DNA of 64,000 bases from Enterococcus rotai (GTDB taxonomy: Bacteria; Bacillota; Bacilli; Lactobacillales; Enterococcaceae): positions 2,399,741 through 2,463,740 of the forward strand of contig NZ_CP013655.1 of the NCBI RefSeq assembly GCF_001465345.1. The letters are read 5' to 3'. The notes below the pieces were generated by a model that saw only the letters and a program-made list of their open reading frames with translations, did no database searches and was not told where the DNA came from. The translations under genes were made by a program, and so were the position numbers. Shown here piece by piece: positions 40,873-52,414 of the stretch; position 1 is the first letter of the stretch; every line of letters begins with the position of its first letter.

Positions 40873-41192
40873 AACACAGATTGCTCAGCAATCTGATGTT
40901 AAACAGTACAAGACGACTGAAAGGAGAGTTGTAACCTTTGCTTTGAATCACTGCGACTGGCTCCGCCAGAGCAGATGATGAAAAGTACTTGGCGACCATA
41001 GGGAGTGAAGTTCCGCAAAAAGAAACAAACAGCCAGAAGAAAAACAAAAGCCAGCTAGCAAAAACTCTAAGAGTTGAAGAGCAGATGATGAAAAGTACTT
41101 GGCGACAGCAAGGAGCAGTATTCAAGATAATAAAATCACCACCTAACAAAAAATCCATCGTTCCAAAATAAAACAAAGAGAGGAAGAGCCAC
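40873..41192 (+). other. Long leader between riboswitch terminator and mgtA
   Basis: About 320 bp of leader RNA without a supported gene. It contains a direct repeat GAGCAGATGATGAAAAGTAC TTGGCGAC (about 40970-40999 and 41080-41107), part of which also occurs at 33555. A 60-codon frame here lacks a ribosome-binding site and is not called. Confidence 0.5.
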
Positions 41193-41264
41193 ATGGAAGA
41201 CCCCAGTCAGTCGAGCAATAAACTAAATGTCCCCTTCATCTTAGAAACGATGGAATTGAAATAA
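41193..41264 (+). CDS. Possible 23-codon leader peptide before mgtA
   Basis: ATG 41193 follows GAGAGGAAGAG and reads MEDPSQSSNKLNVPFILETM and three more residues, before TAA at 41262-41264, 48 bp ahead of mgtA. In Salmonella a short Pro-containing frame in the mgtA leader adds a second level of control; this one has two Pro codons only. Its role here is speculative. Confidence 0.35.
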   Translation: MEDPSQSSNKLNVPFILETMELK

Positions 41265-41312
41265 TAATTCTTTCCCCTTCTATATTGGATGAAGCAAAAG
41301 GAGGAAAAGATA

Positions 41313-43925
41313 ATGATGAACAAAAAAATAGCAGATATCAAGAAAACAACAAAAGACCAAGAATTAAGAAAATTAGCAATGTTGTCTGAACGTGAATTGA
41401 TGATGGAACTTCGTACATCAGAAAAAGGACTATCTGAAGAAGATGCCAAAAATCGTTTAGAAGAATATGGACCAAATGAAGTATCAGCACAAAAACCGAC
41501 TCCAGCAATTATGATGTTTTTAGAAGCATTTAAAGATCCATTTGTTTATGTATTAGCTTTATTGATGGTGGTATCAGCTGTTACCAAAGATTTTGAAGCT
41601 GCACTTGTGATGGGAATCATGATTTTAGCTAGTGTTATTATTGCCTTTATTCAAGAGTATCGTTCCCAAAAAGCGAGTTTGAATTTAAAAGAACTTATTG
41701 AAAATACAACTGCTGTGACGCGTGCGGGTCAAACGAAAGAAATTCCAATGGACGAAGTTGTCCCAGGAGATATTGTAACGCTGGCCACAGGAGATATGAT
41801 ACCAGCAGATGCCGTGTTGATTTGGACAAAGGATTTGTTTATCAATCAGTCGTCTTTGACAGGTGAATCAATGCCAGTCGAAAAGTTTGTGGATGCAGGA
41901 ATCGATAAAAACTCAGAAACAGTTTCTGCTTTAGATATGCAGGACTTGATATTTATGGGAACGGATGTATTAAGTGGACAAGGGAAAGCGATTATCCTGA
42001 AAACTGGTCAACATACATTTTTCGGGGATATTGCTAAGAATGCGACGACCCAGCGTGGAAAAACTTCCTTTGATATCGGGTTAACAAAAGTGAGCAAATT
42101 TCTATTAAGAATGGTTATGATTCTGTTTCCAATCGTATTTTTGATCAATGGAATTACCAAAGGCGAATGGGGCGAAGCCTTTTTCTTCGCAATCGCAGTG
42201 GCTGTGGGCTTAACACCTGAGATGCTTCCAATGATCGTAACTAGTAACTTAGCAAAAGGTGCGTTAAGTTTATCAAAACATAAAGTAATCGTGAAAGAAT
42301 TACCTTCTATTCAAAATTTAGGTAGCATGGATATTCTTTGTACTGATAAAACAGGAACAATCACGGAGGACAAAGTTGTGCTGGTTCAACATCTAGACCC
42401 ATTAGGTGAAGTCAATAATCAAGTTTTAGATATGGCCTTTTTAAATTCTCATTATCAAACAGGTTGGAAAAACTTAATGGATATCGCTGTAATCAATTTT
42501 TATGAGGAAAACAAGAATCAAAGCCCTTATCATTCAGTGACAAAATTAGATGAAATTCCGTTTGATTTTTCCCGTCGTCGCTTAACAGTAGTTGTCAATG
42601 CAGATGGTCATCAATTTATGATCACAAAAGGTGCTGTTGAAGAGATGGAGGCCGTTTGTACACATGCGGAAATCAATGGGGAAATTGTTCCGTTAACACC
42701 TGAATTGCAAAAAAGAATGCGTGAAGTAAATATCCGAATGAACGAGCAAGGGATGCGAGCTTTAGCTGTTGCTGTAAAAAAAGATGTTCATAGTGAAGCC
42801 ATTTATAGTGTCGAAGATGAACAAGGAATGACATTGATTGGTTTTATGGGGTTTTTAGATCCTGCCAAAAAATCAGCGATTACTGCAATCAAGTCTTTAC
42901 ATCAACATGGCGTTAATGTAAAAGTTCTAACGGGTGATAATGATATCGTTGCTAAAAAAGTTTGTCGCGATGTAGGAATAGAAGTGTCACATGTCGTACT
43001 TGGTTCTGATATCGATAATATGTCGGATGAACAAATGAAAGAAGAGGTCGAAAAAACCAATTTATTTGCAAAATTGAACCCGATGCAAAAGTCCAGAATC
43101 ATCGAAACACTTCAAGGTAATGGTCATACAGTTGGTTTTATGGGAGATGGAATCAATGATGCACCAGCACTTCGTAAAGCAGATGTAGGAATTTCGGTTG
43201 ATACAGCAGCCGATATAACAAAAGACGCTAGCTCAATCATTTTACTGGAAAAGAGTTTGAACGTTTTAGAAGATGGTGTGATCGAAGGTCGAAAAGTTTT
43301 TAGCAATATGATGAAATATATCAAGATTACCATCAGTTCAAACTTTGGAAATGTTTTTTCAATATTGATCGCAAGTGCCTTTTTACCATTCTTACCAATG
43401 CTTTCGATTCAATTATTGATTCAAAATTTGATTTATGATATCGCACAATTGGCTATTCCTTGGGATAACGTTGATGAGGAAGATTTACTGAAACCTGTGC
43501 GTTGGGAAACAAATGGCCTGATGAAATTTACTTTGTGCATTGGTCCAGTAAGTAGCATATTTGATATCATGACCTATCTGGTGATGTGGTTTGTTTTCAG
43601 TGCAAATACAGTAGGCAGTCAACATTTATTCCAAACTGGTTGGTTTGTAGTCGGTTTAGTGAGCCAAACATTGGTTGTTCAAATGGTCCGGACAAGAAAA
43701 CTCCCATTTATACAAAGTATCGCATCACCTGCTGTGATTCTTTCTAGTTTAGGCGCAGTGGGCTTAGGATTATTGATTGTCTTGACACCAATTCGAGAGG
43801 TTTTCGACTTTGTGAAACTTCCAGCTAATTATTGGGGCTGGTTCATTTTGATCATTGTACTATATTTGATCACAGTAGAATTTGCTAAACGACTATATAT
43901 TCATATCACTAAAGAGTGGATTTAA
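41313..43925 (+). CDS. mgtA: Magnesium-importing P-type ATPase
   Basis: An 870-residue P3B-type ATPase importing Mg2+ across the membrane. It has the N-terminal cation-ATPase domain (LSEEDAKNRLEEYGPNEV), the TGES actuator motif in SSLTGESMPVEKF, the phosphorylation site DKTGT with Asp345, KGAVEE, the hinge TGDN and GDGINDAPALRKADVGISV, and about ten membrane segments. ATG 41313 follows AAGGAGG; an upstream in-frame ATG at 41289 does not. Transcription is controlled by the M-box about 500 bp upstream, which confirms the Mg2+ substrate independently of sequence similarity. Confidence 0.94.
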   Translation: MMNKKIADIKKTTKDQELRKLAMLSERELMMELRTSEKGLSEEDAKNRLEEYGPNEVSAQKPTPAIMMFLEAFKDPFVYVLALLMVVSAVTKDFEAALVMGIMILASVIIAFIQEYRSQKASLNLKELIENTTAVTRAGQTKEIPMDEVVPGDIVTLATGDMIPADAVLIWTKDLFINQSSLTGESMPVEKFVDAGIDKNSETVSALDMQDLIFMGTDVLSGQGKAIILKTGQHTFFGDIAKNATTQRGKTSFDIGLTKVSKFLLRMVMILFPIVFLINGITKGEWGEAFFFAIAVAVGLTPEMLPMIVTSNLAKGALSLSKHKVIVKELPSIQNLGSMDILCTDKTGTITEDKVVLVQHLDPLGEVNNQVLDMAFLNSHYQTGWKNLMDIAVINFYEENKNQSPYHSVTKLDEIPFDFSRRRLTVVVNADGHQFMITKGAVEEMEAVCTHAEINGEIVPLTPELQKRMREVNIRMNEQGMRALAVAVKKDVHSEAIYSVEDEQGMTLIGFMGFLDPAKKSAITAIKSLHQHGVNVKVLTGDNDIVAKKVCRDVGIEVSHVVLGSDIDNMSDEQMKEEVEKTNLFAKLNPMQKSRIIETLQGNGHTVGFMGDGINDAPALRKADVGISVDTAADITKDASSIILLEKSLNVLEDGVIEGRKVFSNMMKYIKITISSNFGNVFSILIASAFLPFLPMLSIQLLIQNLIYDIAQLAIPWDNVDEEDLLKPVRWETNGLMKFTLCIGPVSSIFDIMTYLVMWFVFSANTVGSQHLFQTGWFVVGLVSQTLVVQMVRTRKLPFIQSIASPAVILSSLGAVGLGLLIVLTPIREVFDFVKLPANYWGWFILIIVLYLITVEFAKRLYIHITKEWI

Positions 43926-45612
<1,687 letters not shown>

Positions 45613-45614
45613 TC

Positions 45615-46592
45615 ATGGCACAAAAAACAATGATCCAAGCAATTACAGATGCCTTAGCTCTTGAAATAGAGAAAGACGAAAACGTCTTGGTCTTCGGTGA
45701 AGACGTTGGTAAAAACGGCGGAGTTTTCCGTGCGACTGAAGGTTTACAAGAAAAATTTGGCGAAGACCGTGTCTTCGATACTCCTTTAGCAGAATCTGGA
45801 ATCGGTGGTTTAGCTTTCGGGTTAGCATTAGAAGGATACCGTCCAGTTCCTGAAATCCAATTCTTTGGATTCGTATTTGAAGTCTTTGACGAAATCGTAG
45901 GTCAAATGGCTCGTACTCGTTACCGTATGGGCGGAACACGTAACATGCCTATTACTGTTCGTGCGCCTTTTGGTGGTGGTGTGCATACACCAGAACTTCA
46001 CTCAGATAACTTAGAAGGATTGATTGCTCAATCTCCTGGTATCCGTGTGGTTATTCCATCAAATCCATATGATGCAAAAGGACTATTGATTTCTGCAATC
46101 AGAAGCAATGACCCTGTTGTCTATCTAGAGCACATGAAACTTTACCGTTCATTCCGTGAAGAAGTGCCTGAAGAAGCATATGAAGTGCCTTTGGATAAAG
46201 CAGCTGTTACCCGCGAAGGTACTGATGTTTCTATCATTACTTACGGTGCAATGGTTCGTGAAGCAATTAAAGCCGCTGACAATTTAGCAAAAGACAATAT
46301 TTCTGTTGAAATCATTGACTTGCGTACTGTCGCTCCTTTAGATGTTGAAACAATCATCAAATCAGTTGAAAAAACTGGTCGCGTAGTAGTCGTTCAAGAA
46401 GCACAAAAACAAGCTGGCGTTGGTGCTATGGTTGTTTCTGAAATTTCTGAACGTGCAGTATTATCATTAGAAGCGCCAATTGGCCGTGTATCTGCACCAG
46501 ATACAATCTTCCCATTTGGACAAGCAGAAAACATTTGGTTGCCAAATGCTAAAGATATCGAAGCGAAAGCTAGAGAAATCGCAGAATTTTAA
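45615..46592 (+). CDS. pdhB: Pyruvate dehydrogenase E1 component, beta subunit
   Basis: A 325-residue E1-beta: [78 protein letters not shown], and the transketolase C-domain DLRTVAPLD with [12 protein letters not shown]. Together with PdhA it forms the alpha2beta2 E1 enzyme. It begins 2 bp behind pdhA, with the ribosome-binding site inside the end of that gene. A 12-bp hairpin and 137 bp separate it from pdhC. Confidence 0.95.
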   Translation: MAQKTMIQAITDALALEIEKDENVLVFGEDVGKNGGVFRATEGLQEKFGEDRVFDTPLAESGIGGLAFGLALEGYRPVPEIQFFGFVFEVFDEIVGQMARTRYRMGGTRNMPITVRAPFGGGVHTPELHSDNLEGLIAQSPGIRVVIPSNPYDAKGLLISAIRSNDPVVYLEHMKLYRSFREEVPEEAYEVPLDKAAVTREGTDVSIITYGAMVREAIKAADNLAKDNISVEIIDLRTVAPLDVETIIKSVEKTGRVVVVQEAQKQAGVGAMVVSEISERAVLSLEAPIGRVSAPDTIFPFGQAENIWLPNAKDIEAKAREIAEF

Positions 46593-46632
46593 TTAGAAAC
46601 TAAATAAAATTTACTTTAAAAATATGCCTTGA

Positions 46633-46661
46633 TTTTCACGTGATAACTGATCACGTGGAAA
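46633..46661 (+). terminator. Hairpin in the pdhB-pdhC gap
   Basis: TTTTCACGTGAT (46633-46644) pairs with ATCACGTGGAAA (46650-46661), 12 bp with one G-U pair. There is no T-run, so it is more likely an mRNA-processing or stability hairpin that tunes E1:E2 stoichiometry than a full terminator. Confidence 0.5.
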
Positions 46662-46729
46662 TTTAGCGTTGTTATTTGCAGTAAATGACTAGTTAGACAG
46701 ATACGATAAAGGAAGGGAAGGCTTAAAAA

Positions 46730-48376
46730 ATGGCTTATCAATTTAAATTACCAGATATTGGTGAAGGTATTGCAGAAGGCGAAATCGTAAAATGGTTCGT
46801 TAAAGCAGGAGATACCATCAATGAAGATGATACATTATTAGAAGTTCAAAACGATAAATCTGTAGAAGAGATTCCATCTCCAGTTACAGGAACAGTTAAA
46901 TCTATCGTAGTACCAGAAGGCACTGTAGCAAATGTTGGAGATGTATTGATCGAAATCGATGCACCTGGACATCCTGAAAATGACGCTGCACCAGCAGCTC
47001 CAGCTCAAGAACAAACGCCTGCTCAACCAGCAGCAACTCCAGAAGCGCCAGCAGCTGACAACGGCGGCGGTGTATTCCAATTTAAATTACCAGATATCGG
47101 TGAAGGTATTGCAGAAGGCGAAATCGTAAAATGGTTCGTTAAATCAGGCGATACAATCAACGAAGATGATACTTTATTGGAAGTTCAAAACGACAAATCT
47201 GTTGAAGAAATCCCTTCACCAGTTACAGGAACAGTTAAAAACATCGTTGTTCCAGAAGGTACAGTAGCAAATGTTGGAGATGTATTGATCGAAATCGATG
47301 CACCTGGACATAATTCTGCACCAAGCGCGTCTGCTCCAGCAGCAAGTGCACCTGCTCAAACAGAACAAGCAGCACCAGCTCCAGCTGCTTCAACAGGTGT
47401 TGTAGCAGCTGCTGATCCAAACAAACGTGTGTTGGCTATGCCATCAGTACGTCAATTCGCTCGTGAAAAAGATGTAGATATCACACAAGTTGCACCAACT
47501 GGAAAAGGTGGACGTGTTACAAAAGCGGATATCGAAAGCTTTATTTCAGGTGGCGGACAAGCAGCAGCGCCAGCACAAGCTGAACAAACTGCAGCAACTC
47601 CACAAGCAACAGCTACGACTGAAACAGCAGCGCCAAAAGCTCCTGCTAAACCTTTTGTTTCTGATTTAGGTGAAGCGGAAACTCGTGAGAAAATGACACC
47701 AACTCGTAAAGCAATTGCTAAAGCGATGGTTAACAGTAAACATACTGCACCACACGTTACATTGCATGACGAAGTTGAAGTATCTAAATTATGGGATCAC
47801 CGTAAGAAATTTAAAGATGTTGCTGCTGCAAACGGCACAAAATTAACATTCTTACCATATGTTGTTAAAGCGTTAACTGCAACAGTTCAAAAATTCCCAA
47901 TCTTGAATGCATCAATTGATGACGCAGCACAAGAAATCGTATATAAAAACTACTATAACATTGGTATCGCAACAGATACTGATCATGGTTTATATGTACC
48001 AAACGTTAAAAATGCGAATACGAAGAGCATGTTTGCGATCGCTGATGAAATCAACGAAAAAGCAGCTCTTGCAATTGATGGTAAATTAACTGCTGCGGAT
48101 ATGCGTGATGGTTCTATCACAATCAGTAATATTGGTTCAGTTGGTGGTGGCTGGTTTACACCAGTTATCAACTACCCTGAAGTTGCAATTTTAGGTGTTG
48201 GTACAATTGCTACTCAACCAGTTGTAAATGCAGACGGTGAAATCGTTGTTGGACGTGTTATGAAACTTTCAATGAGCTTTGACCACCGTATCGTTGACGG
48301 AGCAACTGCTCAAAAAGCAATGAACAACATCAAGCGTTTATTAGCTGATCCAGAATTACTATTAATGGAAGGATGA
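46730..48376 (+). CDS. pdhC: Pyruvate dehydrogenase E2, dihydrolipoyllysine acetyltransferase (two lipoyl domains)
   Basis: A 548-residue E2. Two lipoyl domains (about 1-80 and 116-196), each [21 protein letters not shown].., with the lipoylated Lys in [13 protein letters not shown]. Ala/Pro/Thr-rich linkers follow each, then a peripheral subunit-binding domain ([33 protein letters not shown]) and the catalytic domain ending [14 protein letters not shown] with the active-site His. The two lipoyl domains are almost identical in DNA. AAGGAAGGG precedes ATG 46730. It forms the core of the complex. Confidence 0.96.
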   Translation: MAYQFKLPDIGEGIAEGEIVKWFVKAGDTINEDDTLLEVQNDKSVEEIPSPVTGTVKSIVVPEGTVANVGDVLIEIDAPGHPENDAAPAAPAQEQTPAQPAATPEAPAADNGGGVFQFKLPDIGEGIAEGEIVKWFVKSGDTINEDDTLLEVQNDKSVEEIPSPVTGTVKNIVVPEGTVANVGDVLIEIDAPGHNSAPSASAPAASAPAQTEQAAPAPAASTGVVAAADPNKRVLAMPSVRQFAREKDVDITQVAPTGKGGRVTKADIESFISGGGQAAAPAQAEQTAATPQATATTETAAPKAPAKPFVSDLGEAETREKMTPTRKAIAKAMVNSKHTAPHVTLHDEVEVSKLWDHRKKFKDVAAANGTKLTFLPYVVKALTATVQKFPILNASIDDAAQEIVYKNYYNIGIATDTDHGLYVPNVKNANTKSMFAIADEINEKAALAIDGKLTAADMRDGSITISNIGSVGGGWFTPVINYPEVAILGVGTIATQPVVNADGEIVVGRVMKLSMSFDHRIVDGATAQKAMNNIKRLLADPELLLMEG

Positions 48377-48383
48377 TTATCAG

Positions 48384-49790
48384 ATGGTAGTAGGAGATTT
48401 CGCCATTGAATTAGATACAGTCGTAATTGGTTCAGGCCCTGGAGGATACGTTGCAGCAATTCGTGCTGCTGAAATGGGTCAAAAAGTTGCGATCATTGAA
48501 CGTGAGTTTATCGGCGGTGTATGTTTGAACGTTGGATGTATTCCTTCTAAAGCATTGATCGCAGCAGGACATCACTATCAAGAATCACTAGATTCAACTA
48601 TGTTTGGTGTAACAGCTAAAGATGTTGAGTTAGACTTTACAAAAACACAAGAATGGAAAGACAACAAAGTTGTTAATACGTTGACAAGTGGTGTTGGTTT
48701 CCTTCTTAAAAAACATAAAATCGAAATTATTGAAGGAGAAGCGTTCTTCGTTGATGAAAACACATTACGTGTCATTCATCCGGATTCAGCGCAAACTTAC
48801 TCATTCAATAATGCAATCGTAGCAACAGGTTCTCGCCCAATCGAAATCCCAGGATTTAAATTTGGTGGACGTGTCTTAGATTCTACTGGTGGTTTGAACT
48901 TGAAAGAAGTACCTAAGAAATTTGTAATCATCGGTGGCGGTGTTATCGGTGCAGAATTAGGTGGAGCATACGCTAACCTAGGTTCAGAAGTAACAATTTT
49001 AGAAGGTAGCCCTTCAATCTTACCAACTTATGAAAAAGACATGGTTAAACTAGTTACAGACGACTTCAAGAAGAAAAATGTAACAGTTGTAACAAAAGCC
49101 ATGGCTAAAGAAGCAATCGACAACGGCGACAGCGTAACAGTTAAATATGAAGTAGACGGCAAAGAAGAATCAGTCACTGCTGACTATGTAATGGTAACAG
49201 TTGGACGTCGTCCAAACACAGATGATCTTGGTTTAGAACAAGCAGGTGTTGAAGTTGGCGAACGTGGTTTAGTTAAAGTGGACAAACAAGGTAGAACAAA
49301 CGTATCAAACATCTTCGCTATTGGGGATATCGTACCAGGTGCTGCTCTTGCTCATAAAGCAAGCTACGAAGCAAAAATTGCTGCTGAAGCAATTTCTGGT
49401 AAAAAAGTAGAAGTGGACTACAAAGCAATGCCTGCAGTAGCCTTCACTGATCCTGAATTAGCAAGTGTTGGTATGACAATCGCTGAAGCCAAAGAAGCGG
49501 GATTAGAAGCAACAGCTTACAAATTCCCATTCGCTGGTAATGGCCGTGCTATTTCTTTAGGTAAAACTGAAGGATTCGTACGTTTGGTAACAACAAACGA
49601 AGACAATGTGATTATCGGAGCACAAATCGGCGGAGTTGGCGCAAGTGATATGATTTCTGAATTATCATTAGCGGTTGAATCTGGCATGAATGCTGAAGAT
49701 ATTGCATTAACGATCCATCCACACCCATCTTTAGGGGAAATTACTATGGATGCTTCTGAATTGGCTTTAGGTTTGCCAATTCATATTTAA
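48384..49790 (+). CDS. pdhD: Pyruvate dehydrogenase E3, dihydrolipoyl dehydrogenase
   Basis: A 468-residue FAD disulfide oxidoreductase that reoxidises the lipoyl groups and makes NADH. It has the FAD motif [19 protein letters not shown], the redox pair [15 protein letters not shown], the NAD motif [34 protein letters not shown] and the C-terminal HPHPSLGE with the catalytic His-Glu. It starts 7 bp after pdhC and is followed by a terminator at 49814. Normal length. Confidence 0.95.
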   Translation: MVVGDFAIELDTVVIGSGPGGYVAAIRAAEMGQKVAIIEREFIGGVCLNVGCIPSKALIAAGHHYQESLDSTMFGVTAKDVELDFTKTQEWKDNKVVNTLTSGVGFLLKKHKIEIIEGEAFFVDENTLRVIHPDSAQTYSFNNAIVATGSRPIEIPGFKFGGRVLDSTGGLNLKEVPKKFVIIGGGVIGAELGGAYANLGSEVTILEGSPSILPTYEKDMVKLVTDDFKKKNVTVVTKAMAKEAIDNGDSVTVKYEVDGKEESVTADYVMVTVGRRPNTDDLGLEQAGVEVGERGLVKVDKQGRTNVSNIFAIGDIVPGAALAHKASYEAKIAAEAISGKKVEVDYKAMPAVAFTDPELASVGMTIAEAKEAGLEATAYKFPFAGNGRAISLGKTEGFVRLVTTNEDNVIIGAQIGGVGASDMISELSLAVESGMNAEDIALTIHPHPSLGEITMDASELALGLPIHI

Positions 49791-49813
49791 ATAGCATATT
49801 TGTCACACAAAGA

Positions 49814-49844
49814 AAGACCGAGCTAGCCAAGCTCGGTCTTTTGT
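49814..49844 (+). terminator. Terminator of the pdh operon
   Basis: AAGACCGAGCT (49814-49824) pairs perfectly with AGCTCGGTCTT (49830-49840), loop AGCCA, then TTGTTTTG. Confidence 0.88.
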
Positions 49845-49866
49845 TTTGCACTAGCTTAATAAATAG

Positions 49867-49901
49867 CCCTTATCAAGTAAGGAATAATAACTTGATAAGG
49901 G
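49867..49901 (-). terminator. Hairpin behind the GT-C-like membrane protein gene
   Basis: CCCTTATCAAGT (49867-49878) pairs perfectly with ACTTGATAAGGG (49890-49901), 11-nt loop. It lies 10 bp beyond the stop codon of the minus-strand gene at 49912. The T-run is short. Confidence 0.6.
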
Positions 49902-49911
49902 GAGGGAGTAA

Positions 49912-51453
49912 TTAAGGGTTTTTAATTTTTTTAATAGCAGTAAACTGAAGGTAGAAACCATTCGCTGATAACATATAAATAAAGGGTAGGTACTGTATCA
50001 GATATCTAGAGCGGCCTCCTTCAAATAAAAGTAGGTATAAAAACGCACCTAAAATAGTCAATTTAAGAATGGCTAGTAAGGTATCGTTTGGATCATTATT
50101 AAATTGTTTTCTTGTCACAAACAGTAGACCAACTAATGTAATCATCCACATGAGATGCATAAAAAGACGGACTGTTTTGACTTTCTCTCCTTGTTGATAA
50201 TAAGTATCTCTTAGAAAAATCTGTATAGGATCGTTTGATTGTAAATAGATTTGCGCACCACCATCTCGTCCCCAACCGAAATCTCCTCTATCAGTATTAT
50301 TGAAATGTTTTTTCATTAAGAATTTTGTATAACCTGTAAAACCATAATTTTTTATTCGCTCTGCTATCTTTTTATTGGCATAATTGACTTTGCCTTCTTT
50401 GGTAGGAATTGATATTGTTGCTCTTGTATCTTCTTCGCTAAAGCCGCCACTACCCGTTAAGCCCATCATTACAAAATGTTGCCAAGGCTTTGCTTGATTT
50501 GGATCGATAACAATAAGCTTTTGTTGGTCTTCGAATAGGTGAAAGAGTTTTATTGTTCCAGCAAAAGATAGACAAAAGAGTACCGTTATTAAGAGTACTT
50601 TTTTTAAGTTGATCTTTTTAGGATCAGTTAGTAAATTAAGTAACTCAATCATACTATAGGCAATTAGAAAAACAATAGAAGAGGGTTTTAATAGGTAAGA
50701 AATTGCGATCAAGATCCCTAACACAATCATTAAATAGTGGTTGTGTTTCTTTTTTGCAAGCGAATAAATCCACAACGTAATACTGATTACTGGTAGCATA
50801 ATAGTATCTGTATAAACCACCATCATCCAGGGTGATAAAGCTAATGGAATAAAGGCTAAATAAAAAGAGAGATAAGCAATTTTTTTATTAAAAAGATTTT
50901 TTGCTGTCAAAAAAATAAAAATAAAGCCAATATCCATAAAGATTGTATTTGTTAGCTGCCAAAACATCCAAGAATTCCCTAACGACTGATGGAAAAAATT
51001 TCCTATTTGAGTTATAAAATACATTAAGAAGAAAAATAAATTATTATTCGGATTTTTTGATAAATAAATGCTAGCGATAGAGTCTGGAGAATTTTTTATT
51101 AGTTCAGTTACACTAGCATGAATACCATCTACATCCCAACCAATCGGGACGTGAATATAGTATAAAATAATCACTTGTAAGATAACACCTACTGCGAACA
51201 GTAACATCGTAATGATCGCTATATTTTTTTTTAAAAAAGCGAAAAATTGTTTTAGTTTTTTCTGTATGTATGAGCGGGTGCTAGTTGGAACAAATGCGAT
51301 ACAAATAATAAAAAATAGAATAAGTAAGAACGCCCAAACTTTGTCGTTAATATTTGAGATATCTAATAGACTGCTCCTGAGTGTTCCGTAGAACGTGTAA
51401 AGTATTGATAAAAGAAATAGACAATTTAAAATTGAAAAGATTTTTTTTTTCAT
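49912..51453 (-). CDS. Multi-pass membrane protein, GT-C/GT39-like glycosyltransferase candidate
   Basis: A 513-residue protein with about 11-13 membrane segments. The first extracytoplasmic loop carries IGWDVDGIHASVTELIKNSPDSIASIYLSKNPNNNLFFF, in which the Asp residues and NPNNN recall the acidic catalytic loop of GT-C lipid-phosphosugar transferases (PMT/ArnT type). A further large loop follows residue 320 (KLIVIDPNQAKPWQHFVMMG to DRGDFGWGRDGG). It may decorate a cell-wall polymer. It stands alone on the minus strand; ATG 51453 has AGGAG upstream. Substrate unknown. Confidence 0.6.
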   Translation of the reverse strand: MKKKIFSILNCLFLLSILYTFYGTLRSSLLDISNINDKVWAFLLILFFIICIAFVPTSTRSYIQKKLKQFFAFLKKNIAIITMLLFAVGVILQVIILYYIHVPIGWDVDGIHASVTELIKNSPDSIASIYLSKNPNNNLFFFLMYFITQIGNFFHQSLGNSWMFWQLTNTIFMDIGFIFIFLTAKNLFNKKIAYLSFYLAFIPLALSPWMMVVYTDTIMLPVISITLWIYSLAKKKHNHYLMIVLGILIAISYLLKPSSIVFLIAYSMIELLNLLTDPKKINLKKVLLITVLFCLSFAGTIKLFHLFEDQQKLIVIDPNQAKPWQHFVMMGLTGSGGFSEEDTRATISIPTKEGKVNYANKKIAERIKNYGFTGYTKFLMKKHFNNTDRGDFGWGRDGGAQIYLQSNDPIQIFLRDTYYQQGEKVKTVRLFMHLMWMITLVGLLFVTRKQFNNDPNDTLLAILKLTILGAFLYLLLFEGGRSRYLIQYLPFIYMLSANGFYLQFTAIKKIKNP

Positions 51454-51542
51454 TTAGAATCTCCTAGTAAATCGAATTATTTTTGTTATACCTTATTCAT
51501 TATAGAACAATAATAAGAATTAAGAAATATAAGCTATAAAAA

Positions 51543-51592
51543 AAGCGTTCTAAAAGTTAAAAGGATTTCCTTGACTTTTAGGGCGCTAATTT
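51543..51592 (-). terminator. Terminator of the YerC-like gene
   Basis: AGCGTTCTAAAAGT (51546 on) pairs with ACTTTTAGGGCGCT (up to about 51587) in a long hairpin with two internal mismatches, flanked on the minus strand by T-rich DNA. Confidence 0.65.
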
Positions 51593-51599
51593 TTCTATT

Positions 51600-51914
51600 C
51601 TAGCGATGAAGTTCTCTATCGTCCTGTTCATCGATTCTATGGACCATTTCAAGCAATCCACCATTTCCTTCGTCAATGATTCTTTTAACTCTAGAAATTG
51701 TTGTAGTGCTGCTGCCAGTGGCTTCTGCAATATCACTATAGGTTTTATTTAATAGTAGCAACTTCGCAACTTCAAATCGCTGAATCATGGAATCCAGCTC
51801 CTTTAGGGTCATTAAGTCATCAAAGTAATCGTAGCAATCTTCCAATGTTTCTAAAGCTAATAGAGAACGGAAAAACTCATCGCCGTGGCCGTCTTGTATC
51901 TTGTCGATTTTCAT
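51600..51914 (-). CDS. YerC/YecD family TrpR-like regulator
   Basis: A 104-residue DNA-binding protein. RSLLALETLEDCYDYFDDLMTLKELDSMIQRFEVAKLLLLNKTYSDIAEATGSSTTTISRVKRII is the TrpR-like superfamily helix-turn-helix of the YerC/YecD group. The ligand and target genes of this family are not settled. TTTAGGAGGA precedes ATG 51914. The gene is followed by a terminator and preceded by hairpin repeats, so it is probably monocistronic. Confidence 0.85.
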   Translation of the reverse strand: MKIDKIQDGHGDEFFRSLLALETLEDCYDYFDDLMTLKELDSMIQRFEVAKLLLLNKTYSDIAEATGSSTTTISRVKRIIDEGNGGLLEMVHRIDEQDDRELHR

Positions 51915-51929
51915 AAGTTCCTCCTAAAT

Positions 51930-52250
51930 TTAAAAGCGGAACAAATCGTTTAATCCTGTAGAAAATTAGGAAATTGTTATTGAAACGTTCTTTGTTTCAC
52001 TAACAATTTATCTATTTTCCTAAGGATTGATTTGTGCAGCTAGATAATACTAATGATCAACACTTTCTTACGAAAGTCTTGTACTGTTCATCATCAGTTC
52101 AATTTTTTCACTGTGATTCTCAGCAAAAGCGAAGCGGACTCGTTTAGGCTTGACAGGGAAATAGGAAAAATTGCTTGAGACGTTTTTTTGTCTCACTCCA
52201 TTTTATTTTTTTCCCGAAAGCCTAGTCTGTATAGCTAGATAATATAAATA
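51930..52250 (-). repeat. Two further copies of the ~122-bp hairpin repeat
   Basis: Unit one (about 51930-52045) is the reverse complement of the atypical copy 3 of the array at 25537 (GCGGAACAAAT..TTTAATCC, apical stem TGAAAC/GTTTCA, GGATTGATTTGTGCAGCTAGATAAT). Unit two (about 52128-52240) is the common type (AGGCTT/AAGCCT outer stem, TGAGAC/GTCTCA apical stem, AGCTAGATAAT). They are separated by about 85 bp and lie between yerC and tyrS. Confidence 0.82.
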
Positions 52251-52352
52251 GGTAATAACACTTCACATTGCCGAACGAAATCCATTCTAGCAAGCATTTT
52301 TTATTATAAAACTTTTTTTTTTTTTGTCCAGTAAATTGAATAAATAAATGCA

Positions 52353-52396
52353 AAAGGGTGAAGTAAAACTGATTTTCAGTTTTACTTCACCCTTTA
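52353..52396. terminator. Strong terminator of tyrS
   Basis: AAAGGGTGAAGTAAAACTGA (52353-52372) pairs perfectly with 52376-52395 around a TTT loop. A/T-rich ends on both sides; it follows the tyrS stop on the minus strand. Confidence 0.9.
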
Positions 52397-52414
52397 AAAA
52401 TAGGCTAACTATTT

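Noticed and set aside
40989-41171. 60-codon Lys/Gln-rich frame in the mgtA leader
   Set aside because: No ribosome-binding site, low-complexity composition, and a direct repeat runs through it; it looks like leader RNA.
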